Assembly (NCBI GenBank): GCA_002327865.1
Contig: DCUQ01000010.1
Location: 96,996-160,995 of the forward strand
DNA length: 64,000 nt
DNA from: Syntrophaceae bacterium UBA2210
GTDB lineage: Bacteria > Desulfobacterota > Syntrophia > Syntrophales > UBA2210
Direction of reading: 5' to 3'
Below are positions 16,772 to 25,065 of the stretch, one piece after another. Both the position numbers and the translations under genes were made by a program. The notes beneath the pieces are model-generated. The model was not told the origin of the DNA. It saw only the letters and a program-made list of their open reading frames with translations, and made no database searches. Each line of letters begins with the position of its first letter. Within the stretch, counting starts at the first letter, position 1.

Positions 16772-18466
16772 ATGGCGAAAATATCTGTCTTCCTATGCAA
16801 ATGTTTCGGAGAATTTGATAATACCGTCGATTTTGATTTTCTCAGCAAGGAATTATCAAAGGATCCCTCGATTGTCCTGATATCGACAGTCGATTCTCTC
16901 TGTCTTGAGAACGATATAGAAAAGACCGTTTCCCGAATAAAAAAGAGCAACTCTGATAAGGTATTGATCGCTGCCTGCTCGACCCTGTCGAGGGGCGATC
17001 TTGTCGTCGAATCTCTTGTCAAAGAAGGAGTAGAACGGCATAAAATCGGCCTGGTGGATATAAGGGAAGGATGCGCCTGGATTCATGGCGACAACCCTGA
17101 AGGTGCCTCGAAGAAAGCAAAAGACCTCATAAATATGGGGATCGCTGCCCTTCAAAATAGAGAACTGTCCGACGACATATCCGTAACCGTTCATCCGAAT
17201 GCTCTTATAATAGGCGCAGGCCCCGCGGGGCTCGCCGCTGCCGTGTCACTTGCAGAAACAGGATTTAAGGTCAACCTTCTTGAAAGGTCAAAAGACCCCG
17301 GTGGAATGCTCAGATTGATTTCCCGCTGTTATCCAGGCGACGAAGATACAGCGGGAAAACTGGAGCCATACATTAAAGAGATTGAGAACAATCCACTCAT
17401 TACATTTTATCCGCAATCAAAAATCATTTCTGTTGAAGGAAACACCGGTAATTTTACCGTTAAATTTTTATCTCAGGGAAAAGACAGCTCCATCCAGTCA
17501 GGAGTTATCATCATCTCGACAGGCGCAAAGATATTTTTCCCGACCGGGCTTTATGGATATGGTGAAATCAAAAATGTGATTACACAGATGGAGTTTGAGA
17601 GACAAATTCTGGATGGATCATTAGAAACAAAAAAAACCGTATTTATACAATGTGTTGGCGCAAGGGATAAAGAGAGGCCGTATTGTTCAACTATTTGTTG
17701 TCCGATCAGCCTCAAAAATGCCTCAAGGATCGCCAAAGATATCCCGGGCGGATCAGTATTTATTCTCCACCGGGGAATCATGACACCGGGGAGCACCCTG
17801 GAAAAATATTACAGGGATACACTCTCGATAGGGGTACAGTTTATTCGTTTCGAAGAGGAACAACCACCTCAAGTCACAGGCAGTGATCACGTTGAATTCG
17901 TCGAGGTTTATGATGCCATAACCGGCATTAAAAGGAAGATCGAGACAGATCTGGTGGTCTTAAGTACCCCCCTTGTCCCCAATAATGATAATGTGAAACT
18001 GGCGAAAATGCTGGATATCGAAGTTGACCTTTATGGATTTTTCTCGGAGATCTATCCGATGCATCCCCTGGAGACAAAAACCGACGGAATATTTATATGC
18101 GGTTCCGCGAGATGGCCCGTTTCTTCAGATAATGCGATATTACAGGGAAAAGCGGCGGCCATGAAGGCTGTTTCGTATTTAAGACAGAGTAAAATCGCCG
18201 CATCGACACTCAGCCGGGTCCCCGGTTTGAAATCAGGCCATGCCCGTGTTGTTCCCGAATCCTGCACAGGTTGCGGAAATTGTGTAGCCGCCTGCCCCTT
18301 CAACGCCTGTCATCTTGAAAAGATTAAGAACAGATATACCAGCGCTGTTAATATGATGAAATGCAAGGGGTGTGGAAACTGCGTTTCCGTGTGTCCTAAC
18401 GGGAGCATACAGATTCCTGAACATAATTATCGCATGGTGGGTGAAATGATAAAAATGGCGTTTTAG
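16772..18466 (+). CDS. HdrA-like FAD iron-sulfur oxidoreductase with C-terminal ferredoxin
   Basis: A 564-residue HdrA homologue with the N-terminal domain (ISVFLCKCFG, C9 and C11), the FAD site GAGPAG (148-153), FIQCVGARD and the YCSTICCPISLKNA cluster segment, and two C-terminal [4Fe-4S] motifs (CTGCGNCVAAC from C498, CKGCGNCVSVC from C531). This is the canonical HdrA order except that the mid-protein ferredoxin is missing, and the preceding short HdrA supplies one. It probably carries the electron-bifurcating or confurcating FAD of the complex, with MvhD and the FdhA module feeding it. Confidence 0.9.
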   Translation: MAKISVFLCKCFGEFDNTVDFDFLSKELSKDPSIVLISTVDSLCLENDIEKTVSRIKKSNSDKVLIAACSTLSRGDLVVESLVKEGVERHKIGLVDIREGCAWIHGDNPEGASKKAKDLINMGIAALQNRELSDDISVTVHPNALIIGAGPAGLAAAVSLAETGFKVNLLERSKDPGGMLRLISRCYPGDEDTAGKLEPYIKEIENNPLITFYPQSKIISVEGNTGNFTVKFLSQGKDSSIQSGVIIISTGAKIFFPTGLYGYGEIKNVITQMEFERQILDGSLETKKTVFIQCVGARDKERPYCSTICCPISLKNASRIAKDIPGGSVFILHRGIMTPGSTLEKYYRDTLSIGVQFIRFEEEQPPQVTGSDHVEFVEVYDAITGIKRKIETDLVVLSTPLVPNNDNVKLAKMLDIEVDLYGFFSEIYPMHPLETKTDGIFICGSARWPVSSDNAILQGKAAAMKAVSYLRQSKIAASTLSRVPGLKSGHARVVPESCTGCGNCVAACPFNACHLEKIKNRYTSAVNMMKCKGCGNCVSVCPNGSIQIPEHNYRMVGEMIKMAF

Positions 18467-18553
18467 GATTGGAGCCTTGAAATTGAAATTTGTTATTAAT
18501 GTTTATTTATCAACGAGGAAACATGGCACAAACAATACGGAAAGCGAATAAAA

Positions 18554-18979
18554 ATGAACCAGCCTAAAATCCTGATCTTCGCATGCAAGTGGTGTGGTTT
18601 TATAGGAGCTGATGCTGCAGGGAAGAAGAGACTCTCCCTACCCTCCCGGTTTCGTGTCATTCCTGTGGAATGCGCCTCTCTTGTTGAAACCGATGCAATC
18701 CTGAGAGCGCTGGCCGAGGGGATCGATGGCATAGCCGTGCTGGGATGCCACGCAGGAGGGTGTCGTTATAATAATGCGAATCATACTTCTATCAAAAAAT
18801 TGGAGATATTACAGGATCTCCTGGACACAACAGGCATAGGAAGTAACAGGCTTTTACTCAGTTTCGGGACTGCGCATGAAGATCATCAATTTGAAGAATT
18901 AATAAAGAATTTCTTTGATGAGTTAATATCGCTGCCTCCCCTTGATCCCTGGTTATCGCCGTTTGGAGTGACAAGTTGA
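18554..18979 (+). CDS. MvhD/FrhD-family hydrogenase delta subunit
   Basis: A 141-residue protein of the MvhD family, the [2Fe-2S]-type connector that links an electron-donating dehydrogenase or hydrogenase to HdrA. Conserved landmarks are FACKWCGF (C11, C14), PVECASL (C40) and GCHAGGCRY. In BamF and some other homologues one of these positions is selenocysteine; here all are cysteine. A 14-codon frame with a good SD (18523-18567) overlaps the start and may couple translation. Its TGA overlaps a TTG start of the next gene. Confidence 0.88.
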   Translation: MNQPKILIFACKWCGFIGADAAGKKRLSLPSRFRVIPVECASLVETDAILRALAEGIDGIAVLGCHAGGCRYNNANHTSIKKLEILQDLLDTTGIGSNRLLLSFGTAHEDHQFEELIKNFFDELISLPPLDPWLSPFGVTS

Positions 18980-19833
18980 TTATGCTGGAGAAAACAAAAA
19001 ATATAGCAAAACAGATTCTTGAAGAGAAAAAGGCTGATGGTGTCCTTGGTTTAATGAGGAATGAATGGGGCATTATTCAACCTCATCTCTTTAAAGATAC
19101 TGCGGAATTAACTAATCTTGTTCTTGAGCCGAAATGGCTGCTGGCAAAGCTTACTATGAGAATTTTACGTTCCGCACCGGAAGATTACAAACTTGGTGTA
19201 ATCTGCCGGGGATGCGACGAAAGAGCGCTTATCGAGCTGATAAAAAGGAATCAGATAGTCAAAGAAAATCTTCTTACGGTTGGAATTGCCTGCAGCCGGG
19301 AGCAGTCTGCCATGTGTCTTTGTGACAGGCCTTATCCTGAGAAACTCGATGCGGGAGAAAAGGTTTCGGGGGAAAATCCTTTTCAGGATGAAAAAGTCCG
19401 GAAGTTTTTGATCGGCAATGACAAAGAAAGGATGGAAAGGTGGGCCGATGTGCTGAAAAGATGTATCAAGTGCTACGGCTGCCGTAATTCCTGTCCTATC
19501 TGCATCTGTGAGCCCTGCAAGCTGGAAGACGATGTCTGGGTGCAAAGGGGTGTTGTGCCGACTGAAACAATAACCTTTCACCTTATACGTGCATTTCATC
19601 TTTCGGATACATGTGTAGCCTGCGGTGCCTGTCAGGAGTCTTGCCCCGTTAATATCCCTCTTCTCTATTTACAGCTTTCGATGCGCAAAACGCTCCGCGA
19701 AAAATACGGGTACGAGGCGGGACTTGATCCCGAGACGAAATCACCAATTCTTTCCTGTGCTTTTGGTGAATCAAATGCGGACAAAAACTTTCCTGAATGG
19801 ATAAATTCGCTTAGGGGAAAAGATGAATCCTGA
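18976..19833 (+). CDS. FrhB/FdhB-like iron-sulfur flavoprotein
   Basis: A 285-residue protein of the coenzyme F420 hydrogenase/dehydrogenase beta-subunit group. It shows the flavin-domain segments GVICRGCDERAL and IACSREQSAMCLCD, and two [4Fe-4S] groups, CIKCYGCRNSCP (followed by ICICEPC) and CVACGACQESCP. Related proteins pair with formate dehydrogenase catalytic subunits and HdrA. TTG at 18976 is used because GGAG lies 7 bases upstream and it overlaps the mvhD stop as TTGA; ATG at 18982 is the alternative. It overlaps fdhA by 11 bases, consistent with a tight complex. The electron acceptor (NAD(P), F420 or ferredoxin) cannot be read. Confidence 0.82.
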   Translation: MIMLEKTKNIAKQILEEKKADGVLGLMRNEWGIIQPHLFKDTAELTNLVLEPKWLLAKLTMRILRSAPEDYKLGVICRGCDERALIELIKRNQIVKENLLTVGIACSREQSAMCLCDRPYPEKLDAGEKVSGENPFQDEKVRKFLIGNDKERMERWADVLKRCIKCYGCRNSCPICICEPCKLEDDVWVQRGVVPTETITFHLIRAFHLSDTCVACGACQESCPVNIPLLYLQLSMRKTLREKYGYEAGLDPETKSPILSCAFGESNADKNFPEWINSLRGKDES

Positions 19834-21865
19834 ATTTATCAAGACTATTTGTCCTTATTGCGGGACCGGATGCGGCCTTATTTTAGAGGTTGTAGATGGT
19901 GTGGCCGTTGCCACCTGTCCCGACAGGGAACATCCAGTTTCCAGGGGGAGTCTGTGCATAAAGGGGTGGTCTGCCCACGAGTTTATACACCACCCTGACC
20001 GCCTGACATCGCCTCTCCTGAGAAAGGGTGATGCGTTTCAGGAAATTTCATGGGATGAAGCCATATCGATGGCAGCTTCTAAATTGCGTGAGATTGCCGC
20101 ACAATATGGAGGCAACGCAATAGGTGGTCTTTCATCGGCTAAATGTACCAACGAAGAAAATTACCTTTTCCAGAAGTTGATACGAATGGCCTTTAAAACG
20201 AACAATGTGGATCATTGCGCGCGCCTGTGTCATGCCCCGACCACCGTCGCCATGGCACAGACTCTTGGCAGCGGGGCGATGACAAATTCCATTTCTGATC
20301 TGGCCGGAGCCGAGTGCATTCTCGCCATCGGTTCCAACACAGCGGAGAGTCACCCTATCATCATGGGGGAAATTTATAAGGCTGCCGACAGCGGTGCCGC
20401 AATCATTGCAGTAGATCCCCGCGAAACGGCAGTTACCCGGAACGCCAAAATTCACCTCCGTATAAATCCCGGAACGGATATTCCGCTGCTGTGCGGCATG
20501 ATGAATCACATTATCGGCGAAGGACTGCATAATGAGGATTTCATCAGGACACGAATGGAAGGATTTGAAGATCTGAATGAATCCCTCCGGCTATGGCCCG
20601 TCAAACGGGCTGCCGAAGAATGCGGTGTCGATGAAGAAATCATAAGAAATGTGGCGGAGATTTACGCAAAAGCAAAAGAGTCCGCCATAATATATTGCAT
20701 GGGCATCACTCAACATGCTTGTGGAACAGCCAACGTCCTTGCCATTTGTGACCTTGCCATGTTGTGCGGCCATGTAGGGAAAAAATATTCCGGAATATAT
20801 CCTCTCCGGGGACAGAATAATGTTCAGGGCGCCTGCGATATGGGTGCCCTGCCTAATGTCTATCCCGGATACCAGAGTGTCAGCGATTCGACAGTTCAGA
20901 ACAAATTTCAAAATGCCTGGGGGGGTACACTTTCCGATAAGCCGGGCCTTACTGTTACAGAGATTATAGGCCTCGCGGGGAAAGATATACGCGCTGCCTA
21001 TATCATGGCGGAAAATCCCGCATTGAGTGATCCCGACGTCAATCATGTGCTGGAATCTTTGAAAGCCTTCGATTTCCTCATCGTTCAGGATATTTTTCTC
21101 ACCGAGACTGCAAAGTTCGCGCATCTGATATTTCCCGGCTCCTGTTTTGCCGAAAAGTCCGGAACGTTCACTAATACGGAGCGAAGATTTCAGCTCTTAA
21201 GAAAGGCATTTGATCCTCCGGGGAACGCGAAGGAAGACTTTGAGATTTTATGCCTTCTTGGAAAAGCTTTGGAGCTTGATTTTTCTTATAAAAACACCTC
21301 GGAGGTCATGGATGAAATCGCTTCTATGGCCCCTGCTTACGGAGGAATTCGTTTTGACAGGCTGGAGCGGGAAGGGTTGCAGTGTCCCTGCCCTGATTTA
21401 GAACATCCCGGCACACAGTATCTTCATAAAGACCGGTTTACTAGGGGCAAAGGACTTTTCGTAATCCCCGAGTATACTCCACCCAGAGAGATGCCCGATG
21501 AGAATAATCCTTACTATCTGAGTACTGGAAGAATGTTTTCCCATTATCACACCGGTACGATGACACGCCGCTCACCCTTCCTAAACAGGGAATTGGACGA
21601 GGCCTATGCCGAGATCAACCCGGAAGACGCTGCGCATCTGAACGTAAAAGATGGGGAGAAGATAAAGATAACAACCCGCAGGGGAAGTATTATAACAACC
21701 GCCCGGATAACGAAACGTGTTTCAAAGGGCTGTATTTTCGCGCCCTTTCACTTTACAGAGGCACGAGCTAATATGCTGACCAACCCGGTTCTGGATCCCA
21801 GTTCCAAGATACCGGAATTCAAGGTATGTGCCGCGGATGTAAGGAAGGAATCACAGGATGGTTAG
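19823..21865 (+). CDS. fdhA: Formate dehydrogenase catalytic subunit, cysteine type
   Basis: A 680-residue molybdo/tungsto-bis-pterin oxidoreductase. The N-terminal [4Fe-4S] site is C10, C13, C17 with C45, and the metal ligand lies in CARLCHAP: Cys136 with His137, at the place of Sec140-His141 in E. coli FdhF. GYC-free linker regions and the C-terminal molydopterin-binding domain (SGRMFSHYHTGTMTRR, then a beta-barrel from about 590) are complete. No Tat signal, so cytoplasmic. It oxidises formate or reduces CO2. Position between FrhB-like, MvhD and HdrA-like genes indicates that it feeds or drains an Hdr-type flavin complex. ATG follows AGGGGAAAAG. Confidence 0.92.
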   Translation: MNPEFIKTICPYCGTGCGLILEVVDGVAVATCPDREHPVSRGSLCIKGWSAHEFIHHPDRLTSPLLRKGDAFQEISWDEAISMAASKLREIAAQYGGNAIGGLSSAKCTNEENYLFQKLIRMAFKTNNVDHCARLCHAPTTVAMAQTLGSGAMTNSISDLAGAECILAIGSNTAESHPIIMGEIYKAADSGAAIIAVDPRETAVTRNAKIHLRINPGTDIPLLCGMMNHIIGEGLHNEDFIRTRMEGFEDLNESLRLWPVKRAAEECGVDEEIIRNVAEIYAKAKESAIIYCMGITQHACGTANVLAICDLAMLCGHVGKKYSGIYPLRGQNNVQGACDMGALPNVYPGYQSVSDSTVQNKFQNAWGGTLSDKPGLTVTEIIGLAGKDIRAAYIMAENPALSDPDVNHVLESLKAFDFLIVQDIFLTETAKFAHLIFPGSCFAEKSGTFTNTERRFQLLRKAFDPPGNAKEDFEILCLLGKALELDFSYKNTSEVMDEIASMAPAYGGIRFDRLEREGLQCPCPDLEHPGTQYLHKDRFTRGKGLFVIPEYTPPREMPDENNPYYLSTGRMFSHYHTGTMTRRSPFLNRELDEAYAEINPEDAAHLNVKDGEKIKITTRRGSIITTARITKRVSKGCIFAPFHFTEARANMLTNPVLDPSSKIPEFKVCAADVRKESQDG

Positions 21866-22319
21866 CGGAAAAGACAGGATTGCCGAAGCGAGGAGATCTT
21901 CCGGAGCCCACAGTTGTGTGGAATGCGGCAGATGTGTTGCGGTATGTCCAATGGCGGAGATGTACTCAAATTTTTCCATCGAAATGTCACCACGGGGGGT
22001 TATAAAAAAAGCCCTGACCGGGGACAACATAATTACGGATGAAAACATATGGTACTGTACCGAATGTAACGCCGGCACTGATTTCTGTCCACAGGGAGTC
22101 AGCTGTCGCGATCTGATTCGGGCTCTCAGGGAAATAGCGATCGAAGAAAACATGGTCGAAAATTTAAAACACTGTACCCGTTGCGGCAAACAGTTTTTAT
22201 CAATCCCCGCGAAAAACTTTGTTTTTGAAAGGTTGAGAGAGGAACCTCCGAATGTTCTGAACATCCTCGAACTTTGCCCCTCATGCAGGAGGGAGATGTA
22301 CATGTTACGTAATACATAG
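21858..22319 (+). CDS. HdrC-like iron-sulfur protein with an altered second cluster
   Basis: A 153-residue protein with an HdrC-type dicluster layout. The first motif is intact (CVECGRCVAVCP, C20-C30). The second reads CTECNAGTDFCP, where the third cysteine is Gly73; Cys83 a few residues later might substitute. After the usual HdrC helices come two extra CxxC pairs (HCTRCGK and LCPSCRR), suggesting a zinc or rubredoxin-like site. HdrC normally passes electrons between HdrA and HdrB, but no HdrB is encoded here. It overlaps fdhA by 8 bases. Confidence 0.8.
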   Translation: MVSGKDRIAEARRSSGAHSCVECGRCVAVCPMAEMYSNFSIEMSPRGVIKKALTGDNIITDENIWYCTECNAGTDFCPQGVSCRDLIRALREIAIEENMVENLKHCTRCGKQFLSIPAKNFVFERLREEPPNVLNILELCPSCRREMYMLRNT

Positions 22320-22327
22320 GTACTGTG

Positions 22328-23635
22328 ATGCAGGAACAAACAAACGAACAAGATAACATTATTACTCTTGAGGATCTCAGACCACGCCAGGAAAAGAAAA
22401 GAACCTTTTCCGAGCACTTAATGCCGCGACTTCACCCCGGCATCCTCTTTGATCCTAATAAATGTAACGGTTGCGGCACCTGCGAGATGGTCTGCTCTTT
22501 AAGAAATATTTCTAAAATATCCCCCGCTTCTGCAAGCATAAAAGTGCTCAGAGATGAAAGCCGTATCAAGAATTTTGCGATCTTCTGCCAGCACTGCCGC
22601 AAACCTTTGTGTATAGAAGCCTGCCCCACAAGAGCGATCGAAAAGGGGGAAGACGGGATTGTCCGTATAAACAAGCTGTTCTGTGTCGCATGCGGTCTTT
22701 GTACTATGGCCTGCCCGGAAGCCGCACCGCTTCAAGATCCCATAACGGGAGAAATTAACAAATGCGACATGTGTGAAGGTGATCCACAGTGTGTCAAATA
22801 TTGTCCATCCGGCGCCCTTACCTTTACAAAGGGGAAAAGTTTCAGATGGATAAAGGGCCTGAGATGGTCCGTTCAAACTATTTCGTTTCTTTTTATGGTC
22901 ATTGTCCTGATTGGAACATTCTGTTCTCTGAAAGCGGGCGCGCTTAGTTTATCCTGTCCAACCGGAGTTCTCCAGAACATTGCATCATCAGGAACTGTTG
23001 TGCTTGTCTGGGTTTTATCAACATTTATGATTCTCGGATTGACCCTGCTTGCTGGAAGATTTTTCTGTGGGTGGATCTGTCCCTTCGGATTTTTTCTCGA
23101 TCTTGTCGATAAAATTACACCAAAGAAGATTGGCTTACCGTCATTTTTAAAGAGCAGAATGGCAAAGTACGGAATCCTTGCCGGAGCTGTGGGAGGAAGT
23201 TGCGCCTTCGGTTTCCAGGCTTTCTGTCCCATATGCCCGATAGGTTCAATTTGTCGTTCATACGGAACGACTGGAACTCTTAATGGTGCAAATATGGGGA
23301 TAGTGGCCGCACTGGCAGGTCTGGAAGTAACTGAAAGGCGTGTCTGGTGCAGATATTTCTGCCCGGTAGGGGCTATCCTGGCGCTCTTTGCAAAAATTGG
23401 TCTGATAAAAATTGTCATCGGAGCAAATCAGTGTAAAAAGTTTTCATGTGTCCAATGCGCGGAAGTATGTCCCATGGGAATTATCGACGCGAATAAGTTG
23501 AGAGAAGGCGTATCGCCAGATATACCGATGACCGAATGCATTACATGTATGAGATGCATTGACCGATGCCCTTACGGTGCTGCAAAGATAAGATTCAGAT
23601 GGCAAAAAACGGTACCCGGGAATATTGAATTATGA
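22328..23635 (+). CDS. Fusion of AOR-type ferredoxin and NapH-like membrane FeS protein
   Basis: A 435-residue integral membrane redox protein. Residues about 40-165 are a four-cluster ferredoxin (CNGCGTCEMVC, CQHCRKPLCIEAC, CVACGLCTMAC, CDMCEGDPQCVKYC) very like the small AOR subunit. Then come membrane segments (about 178-200, 222-246, 285-310) with the NapH/Fer4_5 hallmarks FCGWICPFG and WCRYFCPVG, and a C-terminal ferredoxin pair (CVQCAEVCPMG, CITCMRCIDRCPYG). NapH-type proteins take electrons from quinol. It is the likely membrane anchor of the complex. ATG 22328 is chosen over GTG 22325. Confidence 0.87.
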   Translation: MQEQTNEQDNIITLEDLRPRQEKKRTFSEHLMPRLHPGILFDPNKCNGCGTCEMVCSLRNISKISPASASIKVLRDESRIKNFAIFCQHCRKPLCIEACPTRAIEKGEDGIVRINKLFCVACGLCTMACPEAAPLQDPITGEINKCDMCEGDPQCVKYCPSGALTFTKGKSFRWIKGLRWSVQTISFLFMVIVLIGTFCSLKAGALSLSCPTGVLQNIASSGTVVLVWVLSTFMILGLTLLAGRFFCGWICPFGFFLDLVDKITPKKIGLPSFLKSRMAKYGILAGAVGGSCAFGFQAFCPICPIGSICRSYGTTGTLNGANMGIVAALAGLEVTERRVWCRYFCPVGAILALFAKIGLIKIVIGANQCKKFSCVQCAEVCPMGIIDANKLREGVSPDIPMTECITCMRCIDRCPYGAAKIRFRWQKTVPGNIEL

Positions 23636-24930
23636 AATTATTCAACAATTTCTACAACATGAAGGTCGGGATAGTCGACCTTACTAAATTATCCTTTGAA
23701 ACAATTTCTCTGGACAAGAAGATTGCCGCTGAGAAGATCGGCGGAGCGGCAGTAAATGAGGATCTTTTCAAACAATACAAAGACGATGTTCCTCTGGTCA
23801 TCGGCGTCGGTCCTTTGACAGGCAGCTTTGCCCCTGCTTCGTGTCTTGCGGTTGCAACATTTTTATCGCCACGATTCGGTGGAAATCTCTGCCATATTCC
23901 TCTTATGCTGCGTACCGGTCCCGATATGAAGTTCTCAGGCATTGATTTCCTGGTAATCAAGGGAATCGCTTCCTCTCCCAAGATATTGCATGTTGATAAG
24001 GGATTCGTACGGATACTATCCGCGGAACATCTCATCAGGGTTGATATTCCTGAATGTTTACGGATATTGAAGAAGGAAATGGCCCATTCCCGATCAATTC
24101 TGCTTACGGGTCCCGCCGCTGACAACGGGGTGCAGATTGCTTCTGTTTCGACAGGCTTCAATGGCAGTCTGGACAAAGTGGGTCTGGCTTTCTCGATGGC
24201 ATCAAAAAATCTCAAAGGGATCGTCTTCAATGGAACTGATGGACTTTCCTTCATCGAAGACAATCTTAAGCATAATGAAACAATAGAAAAGAGACTTTTC
24301 GCGGAGGAAGGACATAAGAATGAAGGGTTTCTTTCCATGTTGGACAAGATCGGGATCGAAGAAAATCTGAGAGGGGTCATAAAAAAAGCAAAGTGTCGAA
24401 ATATGGCATGTTATCATTGTCCTTCTCCATGTATGAGTTCTGTCCGGTTTAAATGGTACGACCCCCGGAAGAATGCCAGAGTCGAAGATAATATATTACT
24501 TTCAGATCATATGGGATTTCTAGCGCTGGCAAAGAAAAAGGGGAAAGATATTTTCCCACTGTCGGAAAGTTGCCACCGTTTTGGCCTGGATCCGGTTGCT
24601 GTGGCGGATAGATTACCGGAGAGCTTATCATTGCTTGAATCTCTTAATGCTATAGAAGAGATATCAGTTACACCGGAAATGCCGGAGATCAGGCCCGAAC
24701 TCCACCAGTCAGAAGAAATATATAACCTTTTTGGTGGCGGGTTACCGCCAATCCTGCCCGATGAATTGAGGAAGAAAAGGATCGGGATTTCCATGATCCT
24801 GGGTGTATGCCCGATATTTTTGCTCAGGTTCCCACAGATTTCGGAACTTGACCTTCTAGAGTTCCTGACAAACAACGAACCTGATTTGGAGTTTTTAGAA
24901 AAAGAAATCCAATCTATACTTGGAGAATAA
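23632..24930 (+). CDS. Shortened, divergent AOR-family paralogue
   Basis: A 432-residue relative of AOR (about 600 in full enzymes). The N-terminal beta domain aligns (MKVGIVDLTK, GVGPLTGSFAPAS), the cluster cysteines survive (C260, C263, C267 and probably C393 in GVCPIF), and FGLD (317-320) corresponds to the pterin-binding LGLD. The stretch that carries AHDPRG and the active-site histidine in the full AOR of this window is missing, about 130 residues. It probably keeps a [4Fe-4S] cluster but has lost catalytic capacity. It overlaps the NapH-like gene by ATGA. A structural or electron-relay role is inferred; a decaying gene is the alternative. Confidence 0.75.
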   Translation: MKLFNNFYNMKVGIVDLTKLSFETISLDKKIAAEKIGGAAVNEDLFKQYKDDVPLVIGVGPLTGSFAPASCLAVATFLSPRFGGNLCHIPLMLRTGPDMKFSGIDFLVIKGIASSPKILHVDKGFVRILSAEHLIRVDIPECLRILKKEMAHSRSILLTGPAADNGVQIASVSTGFNGSLDKVGLAFSMASKNLKGIVFNGTDGLSFIEDNLKHNETIEKRLFAEEGHKNEGFLSMLDKIGIEENLRGVIKKAKCRNMACYHCPSPCMSSVRFKWYDPRKNARVEDNILLSDHMGFLALAKKKGKDIFPLSESCHRFGLDPVAVADRLPESLSLLESLNAIEEISVTPEMPEIRPELHQSEEIYNLFGGGLPPILPDELRKKRIGISMILGVCPIFLLRFPQISELDLLEFLTNNEPDLEFLEKEIQSILGE

Positions 24931-25065
24931 CGACATCGCCTCAAAGCGTTCGTAAAAAAAGTGTGATGCCTGTCAGCATATCTCGGCGATCCCTCTACTG
25001 ATCAGATACAAATACCCTTTCATCTTTCATTAAAGATTAAACATTTAGAATTAAAATTTGTCCTG

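Noticed and set aside
12063..18979. A class II benzoyl-CoA reductase (Bam) cluster, because AOR-family, ferredoxin, HdrA-like and MvhD genes occur together
   Set aside because: BamD (HdrB-like) and the NuoEFG-like BamGHI subunits are not present, and FdhA, FrhB-like and NapGH-like genes take their place. The AOR has ordinary AOR features.
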